A stretch of DNA of 9,818 nucleotides from Aquariibacter sp964433315. Its GTDB lineage: Bacteria; Pseudomonadota; Gammaproteobacteria; Burkholderiales; Burkholderiaceae_C. Position 1 is the first letter of the stretch. Each line of letters opens with the position of its first letter. Below, piece by piece: positions 1 to 5,472 of the stretch. The stretch spans positions 1 through 9,818 of the forward strand of contig CAYSQO010000069.1 in assembly GCA_964433315.1 (NCBI GenBank), read 5' to 3'. The notes under the pieces were generated by a model that made no database searches, had not been told where the DNA came from, and saw only the letters and a program-made list of their open reading frames with translations. A program made the translations under genes and the position numbers.

Positions 1-18
1 GGGGGGGCGGGCCTTCAC
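1..18 (-). CDS. possible first six codons of a gene leaving the window leftward
   Basis: On the minus strand a GTG codon at 18-16 is followed by AAG GCC CGC CCC CCC and stays open to the window edge (M-K-A-R-P-P). The basic residues would suit the n-region of a signal peptide. A TAGAAT hexamer lies exactly 7 nt upstream, the same spacing as at hemA at the other end of this window. From memory, Burkholderiales often have an M16-family peptidase gene divergent from ftsY, which would fit. Six codons cannot identify a protein, so this is only a suggestion. Confidence 0.2.
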
Positions 19-25
19 GGCCGCG

Positions 26-31
26 ATTCTA
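26..31 (-). promoter_or_regulatory. -10-like hexamer TAGAAT for a leftward transcript
   Basis: The minus strand reads TAGAAT, five of six matches to the sigma70 -10 consensus, in otherwise very GC-rich DNA. No recognisable -35 lies 16-18 bp upstream. The hexamer is 7 nt before a GTG, so a transcript would begin at or next to that codon. The rest of 1-115 shows no gene or repeat that I can support. Confidence 0.3.
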
Positions 32-103
32 GGAAGGCGGTCGCCGCGGCCCGCCGTGCCGGGTCGCGGCCCGGGGCCGGACGCCCCGCCCCAGGCCGGC
101 AGG

Positions 104-109
104 TATCCT
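104..109 (+). promoter_or_regulatory. weak -10-like element just upstream of ftsY
   Basis: TATCCT matches four of six -10 positions and sits 6 nt before the ftsY ATG. No -35 match is visible upstream. If used, it would give a leaderless or almost leaderless ftsY mRNA, consistent with the lack of a well-placed Shine-Dalgarno sequence (only AGG at 101-103, 12 nt away). The evidence is position and AT content only. Confidence 0.2.
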
Positions 110-115
110 GAGCGG

Positions 116-1198
116 ATGTTCAGTTTCTTTCGCAAGAAGAGCCCGGCGCCGGTCGATCCGCCCGCCGCCGTGCGCCCCCCGCCGGCCGCCGGCCCGGTCC
201 CGCCGGCGGCTCCGCCCGCCGCTCCTGCCATGGCGGCGCCGGCGCCCGTGCCGCGCGCTTCCTGGTTCGCTCGGCTCAGCGCCGGCCTGAAGAAGACCGG
301 CAGCTCGATCGCCCAGGTCTTCACCGGCACGCAAATCGACGAGACGCTCTACGAGGAGCTGGAGGCCGCCCTGCTCATGGCCGATGCCGGCGTCGGCGCC
401 ACCCGCCACCTGCTGGAGGACCTGCGCCGCCGCGTGAAGGCGGCCAAGGCCACCGATCCGGCGGCCGTGAAGGAGCTGCTGATCGAGGCCATCGCCGAGC
501 TGCTGCAGCCGCTGGAGCGCCCGCTGCAGCTGGGCACGGCCGAACCCACCGTGCTGATGGTCGCGGGCGTGAACGGTGCCGGCAAGACGACGACCATCGG
601 CAAGCTGACCCGCCACCTGGCCGACGGCGGCCACAAGGTGCTGCTGGCCGCGGCCGACACCTTCCGCGCCGCCGCGCGCGAGCAGCTCGCCGTCTGGGCC
701 GATCGGGCCGGCGCGGCCCCGCAGGCCGACAAGCTGGTCGAGATCGTCAGCCAGGAAAGCGGCGATCCGGCCGCGGTCTGCTTCGATGCGGTCAAGGCCG
801 GCCAGGCGCGCGGCTGCGCGGCCGTCATCGCCGACACCGCCGGCCGCCTGCCGACCCAGCTGCACCTGATGGAGGAGCTGAAGAAGATCCAGCGCACCCT
901 CGGCAAGGCCATGGACGGCGCGCCGCACGAGGTGCTGCTGGTCCTCGACGGCAACACCGGCCAGAACGCGCTCAGCCAGGTGCAGGCCTTCGATGCCGCC
1001 CTGGGTCTGACGGGCCTGGTGGTCACCAAGCTCGACGGCACCGCCAAGGGCGGCGTGCTGGCCGCCATCGCCCTGTGGGCGCGCCAGCGCGCGGCCGGGC
1101 CGGTGCCGGTCTACTTCATCGGCGTGGGCGAGAAGCTCGAGGACCTGGAGCGCTTCCAGGCCCGTGAATTCGCCGAGGCCCTGCTCCAGGGACGCTGA
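116..1198 (+). CDS. ftsY: signal recognition particle receptor FtsY
   Basis: FtsY is the membrane-associated SRP receptor GTPase. It docks SRP (Ffh-4.5S RNA)-ribosome complexes at the inner membrane for co-translational insertion through SecYEG. The protein is 360 aa. It opens with MFSFFRKK, a short amphipathic basic start, followed by a Pro/Ala-rich low-complexity stretch (about 10-48), the helical N domain (about 50-135) and the NG GTPase. The GTPase motifs are all present: G1 GVNGAGKTTT (151-160), G2 DTFRAAA (181-187), G3 DTAGR (240-244), G4 TKLD (304-307) and the closing GVGEKLEDL (336-344). I chose the ATG at 116 over an in-frame ATG at 56 because MFSFF is the usual betaproteobacterial FtsY start and the 20 extra residues look like translated intergenic DNA. 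The long acidic A domain of E. coli FtsY is absent. It stands alone and converges on rppH. Confidence 0.97.
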   Translation: MFSFFRKKSPAPVDPPAAVRPPPAAGPVPPAAPPAAPAMAAPAPVPRASWFARLSAGLKKTGSSIAQVFTGTQIDETLYEELEAALLMADAGVGATRHLLEDLRRRVKAAKATDPAAVKELLIEAIAELLQPLERPLQLGTAEPTVLMVAGVNGAGKTTTIGKLTRHLADGGHKVLLAAADTFRAAAREQLAVWADRAGAAPQADKLVEIVSQESGDPAAVCFDAVKAGQARGCAAVIADTAGRLPTQLHLMEELKKIQRTLGKAMDGAPHEVLLVLDGNTGQNALSQVQAFDAALGLTGLVVTKLDGTAKGGVLAAIALWARQRAAGPVPVYFIGVGEKLEDLERFQAREFAEALLQGR

Positions 1199-1214
1199 GC
1201 GAGGGGCCGTGGCG

Positions 1215-1247
1215 GGCACGCGCGCCTTGCGGCGCGGGCCGGCTGCC
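1215..1247. terminator. hairpin between convergent ftsY and rppH, possible bidirectional terminator
   Basis: The 54-bp gap between the two stop codons holds CGCGCC (1221-1226) and GGCGCG (1231-1236) around a TTGC tetraloop. Outer arms GGCA (1215-1218) and TGCC (1244-1247) are separated from that stem by an asymmetric internal loop. Neither strand has a T-tract after it, so it is not a classical intrinsic terminator. Its place between converging genes suggests transcript-end protection or termination, but GC-rich DNA forms such stems easily. Confidence 0.35.
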
Positions 1248-1252
1248 AGTGC

Positions 1253-1891
1253 TCAGTGCTGGGCCGGGCCCAGCGGGCCGCGACCGGCCATCGGGGGCGG
1301 CTCGGCATCCGGCGGCAGCTCGCCGAGGTAGCCCTCGCCGGCCGGCAGGGCGCCGTTCTCGTCCAGGCGCCGCGGCTGGCGCAGCCCGCCGCGCAGGTAG
1401 CGCGAGCCGCTGCCCTGCGGCCGCGGCAGGTAGCGCGCCAGCTCGGTCAGGGCCAGCTGGTAGACATCGCGCTTGAACTCGATCACCACCTCCAGCGGCA
1501 CCCAGTAGTCGTTCCAGCGCCAGGCGTCGAACTCGGGGTGGCTGGTCGCGCGCAGGTTCATGTCGCTGTCGCGGCCGGTGAGCTGCAGCAGGAACCAGAT
1601 CTGCTTCTGGCCCTTGTAGTGGCCGCGGGCGTCGCGCCGGATGAAGTGGTCCGGCACCTCGTAGCGCAGCCAGTCGCGGGTGCGGCCGACGATGCGGACA
1701 TGCTCGGGATGCAGGCCCACCTCTTCGTGCAGCTCGCGGAACATGGCCTGTTCAGGCGTCTCGCCGTGCTTGATGCCGCCTTGGGGGAATTGCCAGGAGT
1801 GCGTGCGGATCCGCTTCCCCCAGAAGACCTGGTTGCGCTGGTTCAGCAGGACGATGCCGACGTTGGGCCGGAAGCCTTCACGGTCGAGCAT
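1253..1891 (-). CDS. rppH: RNA pyrophosphohydrolase RppH (Nudix)
   Basis: RppH removes pyrophosphate from the triphosphorylated 5' end of mRNA, which opens the transcript to 5'-monophosphate-dependent decay by RNase E. The protein is 212 aa. The Nudix box (G-x5-E-x7-R-E-U-x-E-E-x-G-U) spans residues 38-60, with catalytic/metal-binding E53, E56 and E57. The surroundings are RppH-type, not general Nudix: a FRPNVGIV start, HSWQFPQGGI (31-40) and later YKGQKQIWFLLQL (92-104). I start at the ATG at 1891, giving MLDREGFRPNVG, the standard family start. An upstream in-frame ATG at 1948 would add 19 unrelated residues and run through the promoter. A good Shine-Dalgarno GAGG (1902-1899) lies 7 nt before the start. 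Compared with about 176 aa in E. coli, there is a Pro/Gly-rich tail from about residue 155. Transcribed divergently from proS. Confidence 0.96.
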   Translation of the reverse strand: MLDREGFRPNVGIVLLNQRNQVFWGKRIRTHSWQFPQGGIKHGETPEQAMFRELHEEVGLHPEHVRIVGRTRDWLRYEVPDHFIRRDARGHYKGQKQIWFLLQLTGRDSDMNLRATSHPEFDAWRWNDYWVPLEVVIEFKRDVYQLALTELARYLPRPQGSGSRYLRGGLRQPRRLDENGALPAGEGYLGELPPDAEPPPMAGRGPLGPAQH

Positions 1892-1924
1892 AATGAAACC
1901 TCGATAACGGATTGATTTCATTAT
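1890..1924. repeat. perfect 9-bp inverted repeat across the rppH start and -10
   Basis: ATAATGAAA (1890-1898) and TTTCATTAT (1916-1924) are perfect inverted copies with 17 bp between them. One arm overlaps the rppH start codon, the other overlaps the proposed rppH -10. The dyad lies in a 39-bp AT-rich island (1889-1927) that stands out sharply. The arrangement would suit an operator for a dimeric regulator. The expected rppH transcript starts inside the dyad, so it would contain only one arm, which argues against an RNA hairpin. No known regulator motif is recognised. Confidence 0.45.
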
Positions 1925-1948
1925 TGCAGCGGGCCCGAGCGATGCCAA
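1920..1948 (-). promoter_or_regulatory. sigma70-type promoter for rppH
   Basis: On the minus strand, TTGGCA (1948-1943; five of six matches to TTGACA) is followed by a 17-bp spacer and AATAAT (1925-1920; five of six matches to TATAAT). Transcription would start near 1913, leaving a leader of about 22 nt that includes the GAGG ribosome-binding site. This is the best promoter match in the window. I could not find an equally good plus-strand promoter for proS in the same region. Confidence 0.65.
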
Positions 1949-1961
1949 TCGCCGACGGCCT

Positions 1962-1988
1962 GCCGGCCCCGCGCAAGGCGGGGTCGGT
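1962..1988 (+). promoter_or_regulatory. strong hairpin in the proS upstream region
   Basis: An 11-bp stem (1962-1972 with 1978-1988, including two G-U pairs if RNA) closes a 5-nt GCAAG loop; the inner six pairs, CCCCGC/GCGGGG, are perfect. It lies about 50 nt before the proS ATG and has no T-tract after it. It could be a leader structure affecting proS translation or mRNA stability, or only a by-product of GC richness. The proS start itself lacks a Shine-Dalgarno sequence. Confidence 0.4.
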
Positions 1989-2039
1989 CCTCCAGGGCAG
2001 GGTCACCCGCCGGTCCGCGGCAAGCAGCACCCGCCCCCC

Positions 2040-3809
2040 ATGAAAGCCAGCCAGTTCTTCATCGCGACCCTCAAGGAAGCGCCTGCCGACGCCGAGGTCG
2101 TCAGCCACCAGCTGATGATGCGCGCCGGCATGATCAAGCGCCTGGGCGCCGGCATCTACAACTACATGCCCATGGGTCTACGGGTCGTCCGCAAGGTCGA
2201 GGCCATCATCCGCGAGGAGATGGTGCGCGCCGGCGCCGTGGAGCTGAGCATGCCGGTGGTCCAGCCGGCCGAGCTTTGGCAGGAGACGGGCCGCTTCGAC
2301 AAGATGGGTCCGGAGCTGATGCGGGTGAAGGACCGCCACGACCGCGACTTCATCATCCAGCCGACCAGCGAGGAGGTGGTTACCGACATCGCCCGCCAGG
2401 AGCTGCGCAGCTACAAGCAGCTGCCCAAGAACTTCTTCCAGATCCAGACCAAGTTCCGCGACGAGCGCCGCCCGCGCTTCGGCATCATGCGCGGCCGCGA
2501 GTTCACGATGAAGGACGCCTACTCCTTCGACCGCGATGCCGAAGCCGCCGGCCGCAGCTACGAGCAGATGTTCGCGGCCTACCTGAAGATCTTCGACCGC
2601 CTGGGCCTGCAGTACCGCGCGGTGGCGGCTGACACCGGCGCCATCGGCGGCGACCGCTCGCACGAGTTCCAGGTCATCGCCGAGACCGGCGAGGACGCCA
2701 TCGTCTACTGCCCGGACAGCGACTACGCCGCCAACATCGAGCTGGCCGAGGCCCTGCCCCTGGGGCCCGAGCGCGCCGCGCCCGGCGAGGCCATGGTCCA
2801 GGTGCCCACGCCGTCCACCAGCACCTGCGCCGACGTGGCCAGGCTGCTGGGCCTGCCCATCGAGCGCACGGTCAAGAGCCTGGTCCTGGCCAGCGACACG
2901 CTCGATGCGGCCGGGCATCCGGTGAAGACCCAGCTCTGGCTGCTGCTGGTCCGCGGCGACCACGAGCTCAACGAGGTCAAGGCCGGCAAGGTCGAGCTGC
3001 CCGACGGCGCCAGCCTGAAGGCGGGCTTCCGCTTCGCGACCGCGGCCGAGATCCAGGCCGCCTTTGGCAGCAAGCCCGGCTACCTGGGGCCGGTGGGCGT
3101 GGACCGCGGGCCGCAGGGCGTGAAGGTCGTCGCCGACCGCAGCGTCGCGCGCATGAGCGACTTCGTCTGCGGCGCCAACGTCGCCGAGGCCCACCTGCGC
3201 GGCGTCAACTGGGGCCGTGACCTGCCCGAGCCCGATGCCGTGGCCGACCTGCGCAACGTCGTCGTCGGCGACCCCTCGCCCGACGGCCGCGGCGTGCTGG
3301 CCATCCAGCGCGGCATCGAGGTGGGCCATGTGTTCTACCTCGGCACCAAGTACTCGAAGGCGATGAACGCCACCTTCCTCGACGAGACCGGCAAGCCCCG
3401 GCTCTTCGAGATGGGCTGCTATGGCATCGGCGTGACCCGCATCCTCGGCGCCGCGATCGAGCAGAACCACGATGCGCGCGGCATCGTCTGGCCGGCCTCG
3501 ATCGCGCCCTTCCAGGTGGCGGTGTGCCCGATCGGCTACGACCGTTCCGAGGCCGTGAAGGCCGCCGCCGACGCCCTGCATGCCGAGCTGCTGGCGGCCG
3601 GGGTCGACGCCATCCTCGACGACCGCGGCGAGCGGCCCGGGGCCATGTTCGCGGACTGGGAGCTGATCGGTGTGCCGCAGCGCGTCGTGCTGTCGGACCG
3701 CGGCCTCAAGGAGGGCCAGGTCGAGCTGCAGGGCCGCCGCGATGCCGCGGCCACGGGCTGCCCGGTGGCCGAGGCGGCCGCGCAGCTCCAGGCGCGGCTC
3801 GTCGCGTGA
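2040..3809 (+). CDS. proS: prolyl-tRNA synthetase, bacterial type with editing domain
   Basis: ProRS attaches proline to tRNA-Pro in the cytoplasm. The protein is 589 aa, close to the 572 aa of E. coli. Class II core: the N-terminal part contains SHQLMMRAGMIKRLGAGIY (22-40); motif 2 is around FRDERRPRFGIMRGREF (139-155), followed by TMKDAYSFD; motif 3 is GCYGIGVTRILGAAIEQN (459-476). The INS (YbaK-like) editing domain that clears mischarged Ala-tRNA-Pro spans about 225-405 and carries TVKSLVL with K279, which by alignment from memory matches the editing-domain lysine of the E. coli enzyme. The C-terminal anticodon-binding domain is about 490-589. The ATG at 2040 gives the usual MKAS(Q/R)FFI start, although no Shine-Dalgarno is visible. 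Divergent from rppH and probably co-transcribed with the transglycosylase gene, whose GTG overlaps its stop. Confidence 0.98.
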   Translation: MKASQFFIATLKEAPADAEVVSHQLMMRAGMIKRLGAGIYNYMPMGLRVVRKVEAIIREEMVRAGAVELSMPVVQPAELWQETGRFDKMGPELMRVKDRHDRDFIIQPTSEEVVTDIARQELRSYKQLPKNFFQIQTKFRDERRPRFGIMRGREFTMKDAYSFDRDAEAAGRSYEQMFAAYLKIFDRLGLQYRAVAADTGAIGGDRSHEFQVIAETGEDAIVYCPDSDYAANIELAEALPLGPERAAPGEAMVQVPTPSTSTCADVARLLGLPIERTVKSLVLASDTLDAAGHPVKTQLWLLLVRGDHELNEVKAGKVELPDGASLKAGFRFATAAEIQAAFGSKPGYLGPVGVDRGPQGVKVVADRSVARMSDFVCGANVAEAHLRGVNWGRDLPEPDAVADLRNVVVGDPSPDGRGVLAIQRGIEVGHVFYLGTKYSKAMNATFLDETGKPRLFEMGCYGIGVTRILGAAIEQNHDARGIVWPASIAPFQVAVCPIGYDRSEAVKAAADALHAELLAAGVDAILDDRGERPGAMFADWELIGVPQRVVLSDRGLKEGQVELQGRRDAAATGCPVAEAAAQLQARLVA

Positions 3810-4480
3810 GCCTGCGGGCGCACCCTCCGGCCCCCGGCCGGCGGGGCGCCCTGGGTCGCCTGCTGCGGCGCGCTGCAGCCCTGGCCGGCGGCGCGCTGCT
3901 GGCCCTGCCGCCGGCCCGCGCCGGCCGCCAGATCGAGGAACCGCTGGCCGATGCCGTGCGCACCGCGCTCAGCGCCGCCATCCACCGCGCGGCGCCGCCG
4001 CGTCTGTCCTTCGACCGACCCCAGGCGCGCGAGGCCTACCAGCGCTGGCATGCCGCCGTCGGCCAGCGCCTGCAGCGCCGTCTGCCCGAGCCCGCGCTGC
4101 GCGAGGCCTTCCTCGAAACCCTGTGGTACGAAAGCGCCCGCGCCGGCCTGGAACGCGCCCTGGTGCTGGGCCTGATCGAGGTGGAAAGCGGCTTCCGCAA
4201 GTACGCGGTCAGCAGCGCCGGTGCGCGCGGCCTGATGCAGGTCATGCCCTTCTGGGCGCGGCTCATCGGCGACGGCGACCCGGCCCGGCTCTTCCACCTG
4301 CAGACCAATCTGCGCTTCGGCTGCGTGATCCTGCGCCACTACCTGGACACCGAGCGCGGCAACCTCTTCCTGGCCCTGGGCCGCTACAACGGCAGCCGCG
4401 GCCAGGCGGCCTATCCGAATGCGGTGCTCGCCGCGCGCCGGCGCTGGGACCTGCTGCCCGAGGAGGCGCCGGCTGGCTGA
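3806..4480 (+). CDS. secreted soluble-type lytic murein transglycosylase (GH23/SLT)
   Basis: Lytic transglycosylases cleave the MurNAc-GlcNAc bond of peptidoglycan in the periplasm, leaving 1,6-anhydroMurNAc ends. The protein is 224 aa. A GTG start at 3806 forms a GTGA overlap with the proS stop and gives a clear Sec signal peptide: an Arg-rich n-region, a hydrophobic core (about 24-35) and PARA before Gly at about 39. Starts further upstream would be antisense-like Arg-rich translation inside proS. The SLT domain (about 105-215) has EVESGFRKYAVSS with the probable catalytic E127, GLMQVMP (142-148) and RYNGS (193-197), in the family order. It lacks the large helical superstructure of Slt70, so it is a short SLT-domain enzyme. 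No cysteine lipobox is seen, so it is probably soluble in the periplasm. Expression is likely coupled to proS translation. Confidence 0.9.
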   Translation: MSLRAHPPAPGRRGALGRLLRRAAALAGGALLALPPARAGRQIEEPLADAVRTALSAAIHRAAPPRLSFDRPQAREAYQRWHAAVGQRLQRRLPEPALREAFLETLWYESARAGLERALVLGLIEVESGFRKYAVSSAGARGLMQVMPFWARLIGDGDPARLFHLQTNLRFGCVILRHYLDTERGNLFLALGRYNGSRGQAAYPNAVLAARRRWDLLPEEAPAG

Positions 4481-4497
4481 GCCCGCGCCGGGCTCAG
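4477..4497. terminator. bidirectional hairpin containing both convergent stop codons
   Basis: CTGAGCCCG (4477-4485) and CGGGCTCAG (4489-4497) form a perfect 9-bp stem with a 3-nt loop. The TGA of the transglycosylase gene (4478-4480) lies in one arm and the TGA of ubiX (4496-4494, minus strand) in the other; only 13 bp separate the genes. No T-tract follows on either strand. Position and perfect symmetry suggest a shared termination or 3'-end protection structure. Confidence 0.55.
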
Positions 4498-5063
4498 AGC
4501 CCCGTCCAGGCCTGCGGCCTCGCGCCCTGCAGCTGCAGCAGGGCCAGCACCCGCTCCACCGTCTCGTCGACCAGTTCGTCGATCGAGGCCGGCTTCAGGT
4601 AGAAGGCCGGCAGCGGCGGGAAGACGATGCCGCCCATCTCGGTCACGGCCGTCATGTTGCGCAGGTGGGCCAGGTTGAAGGGCGTCTCGCGCACCATCAG
4701 CACCAGGCGGCGGCGCTCCTTGAGCGTGACGTCCGCCGCCCGGGTCAGCAGGTTGTCGCCCAGGCCGTGGGCGATGGCCGCCAGGGTCTTCATCGAGCAG
4801 GGCGCGACCACCATGGCCGCCGTCGCGAAGCTGCCGCTGGCGATGCAGGCCCCGACGTCGCCGGGGGCGTGGGCGTGGTCGGCCAGCGCCTCCAGGCCCT
4901 TGCGGTCCAGGCCCAGCTCGTGGTGCGCATTGAGCACGCCGGCCGGGGTGACCACCAGATGGGTCTCCACCCCCAGGGCCCGCGCCCGGCCGAGCAGCCG
5001 GGTGGCGTAGACGGCGCCGGTGGCGCCGGTCAGGCCGACGACGAGGCGGGACGGGCTGCTCAC
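4494..5063 (-). CDS. ubiX: flavin prenyltransferase UbiX
   Basis: UbiX joins a dimethylallyl group to FMN to make prenylated FMN, the cofactor of the UbiD decarboxylase in ubiquinone synthesis. The protein is 189 aa, full length. Seen: the flavin-binding start VVGLTGATGA (8-17), ASGSF (75-79), APCSMKTLAAIAHG (87-100), RAADVTLKERR (108-118), VRETP (124-128) and PAFY (152-155). K115, R125, E126 and Y155 appear to correspond to active-site residues described for Pseudomonas UbiX, at a constant offset. The start is GTG at 5063 (MSSPSRLVVG), with AGGA (5077-5074) 10 nt upstream. It follows grxD by 22 bp and is probably in the same transcript. No ubiD is in the window. Pad1-type homologues of other decarboxylases share this fold, but grxD/hemA linkage favours ubiquinone synthesis. 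Confidence 0.95.
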   Translation of the reverse strand: MSSPSRLVVGLTGATGAVYATRLLGRARALGVETHLVVTPAGVLNAHHELGLDRKGLEALADHAHAPGDVGACIASGSFATAAMVVAPCSMKTLAAIAHGLGDNLLTRAADVTLKERRRLVLMVRETPFNLAHLRNMTAVTEMGGIVFPPLPAFYLKPASIDELVDETVERVLALLQLQGARPQAWTGL

Positions 5064-5085
5064 CGCGGGGCCGTCCTGCGGGGGC

Positions 5086-5397
5086 TCAGGCGGCCAGCAG
5101 CTGCTGCAGCTCGCCGGCCTGGTACATCTCCATCATGATGTCCGAGCCGCCGACGAACTCGCCCTTGACGTAGAGCTGGGGGATGGTCGGCCACTGGGCG
5201 TAGTCCTTGATGCCCTGGCGGATGGCCTCGTCCTCCAGCACGTTGACGGTGTGCAGGTCGGTCACGCCGCAGGCCTTGAGCACCTGCACGGCACGGCCCG
5301 AAAAGCCGCACATCGGGAACTGCGCGCTGCCCTTCATGAAGAGCACGACGCGGTGCGACTTGACGAGTTGGTCGATGGTCTGGAGAACGTCGCTCAT
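5086..5397 (-). CDS. grxD: monothiol glutaredoxin GrxD (Grx4 type)
   Basis: GrxD is a CGFS-type monothiol glutaredoxin that binds a glutathione-ligated [2Fe-2S] cluster and acts in Fe-S cluster delivery, often with BolA proteins. The protein is 103 aa, a complete single domain. It has KGSAQFPMCGFS with the cluster-binding C30 (CGFS 30-33), the WPTIPQLYV segment (68-76) with the cis-proline region for glutathione, and GGSDIMMEM (83-91). The ATG at 5397 gives MSDVLQTI and is preceded by GGGAAG close to the start. It lies 22 bp before ubiX on the same strand. The 75-bp gap upstream could hold its own promoter: GATACT (5439-5434) is a weak -10 candidate without a -35. Confidence 0.96.
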   Translation of the reverse strand: MSDVLQTIDQLVKSHRVVLFMKGSAQFPMCGFSGRAVQVLKACGVTDLHTVNVLEDEAIRQGIKDYAQWPTIPQLYVKGEFVGGSDIMMEMYQAGELQQLLAA

Positions 5398-5415
5398 GGG
5401 GCTTCCCGCTGCAAG

Positions 5416-5444
5416 AAAAAACGCGAAGCGGCAAGTATCGCCGC
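5416..5444 (-). terminator. possible intrinsic terminator after the beta-barrel gene
   Basis: On the minus strand GCGGC (5444-5440) and GCCGC (5432-5428) flank a 7-nt loop, and a T6 tract follows at 5421-5416. This is one of the few T-runs in the window. The tract begins 6 nt after the stem, further than ideal, and the stem is only 5 bp, so termination would be partial at best. The loop includes the weak -10 candidate for grxD, so the two readings compete. Confidence 0.35.
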
Positions 5445-5472
5445 GCCGTCCTACGGCCCGCTCGCGGCGGCC

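Noticed and set aside
29..1219. 396-codon open frame opposite ftsY
   Set aside because: Antisense of a conserved GTPase gene; the translation is low complexity without recognisable motifs.
1256..1915. Plus-strand open frame across rppH, suggesting an overlapping gene
   Set aside because: The Nudix box and the standard RppH start are on the minus strand with a good promoter and ribosome-binding site. The plus-strand product is unremarkable.
2178..3581. Long open frame on the minus strand opposite proS
   Set aside because: Its translation is an Ala/Gly/His/Val-rich string without domains, and it lies opposite a full-length, well-conserved ProRS. GC-rich codon bias keeps antisense frames open.
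4524..4544. 7-bp inverted repeat (GCCCTGC/GCAGGGC) near the end of ubiX
   Set aside because: It lies in coding sequence for LLQLQGA, where repeated Leu/Gln codons (CTG, CAG) create such symmetry by themselves.
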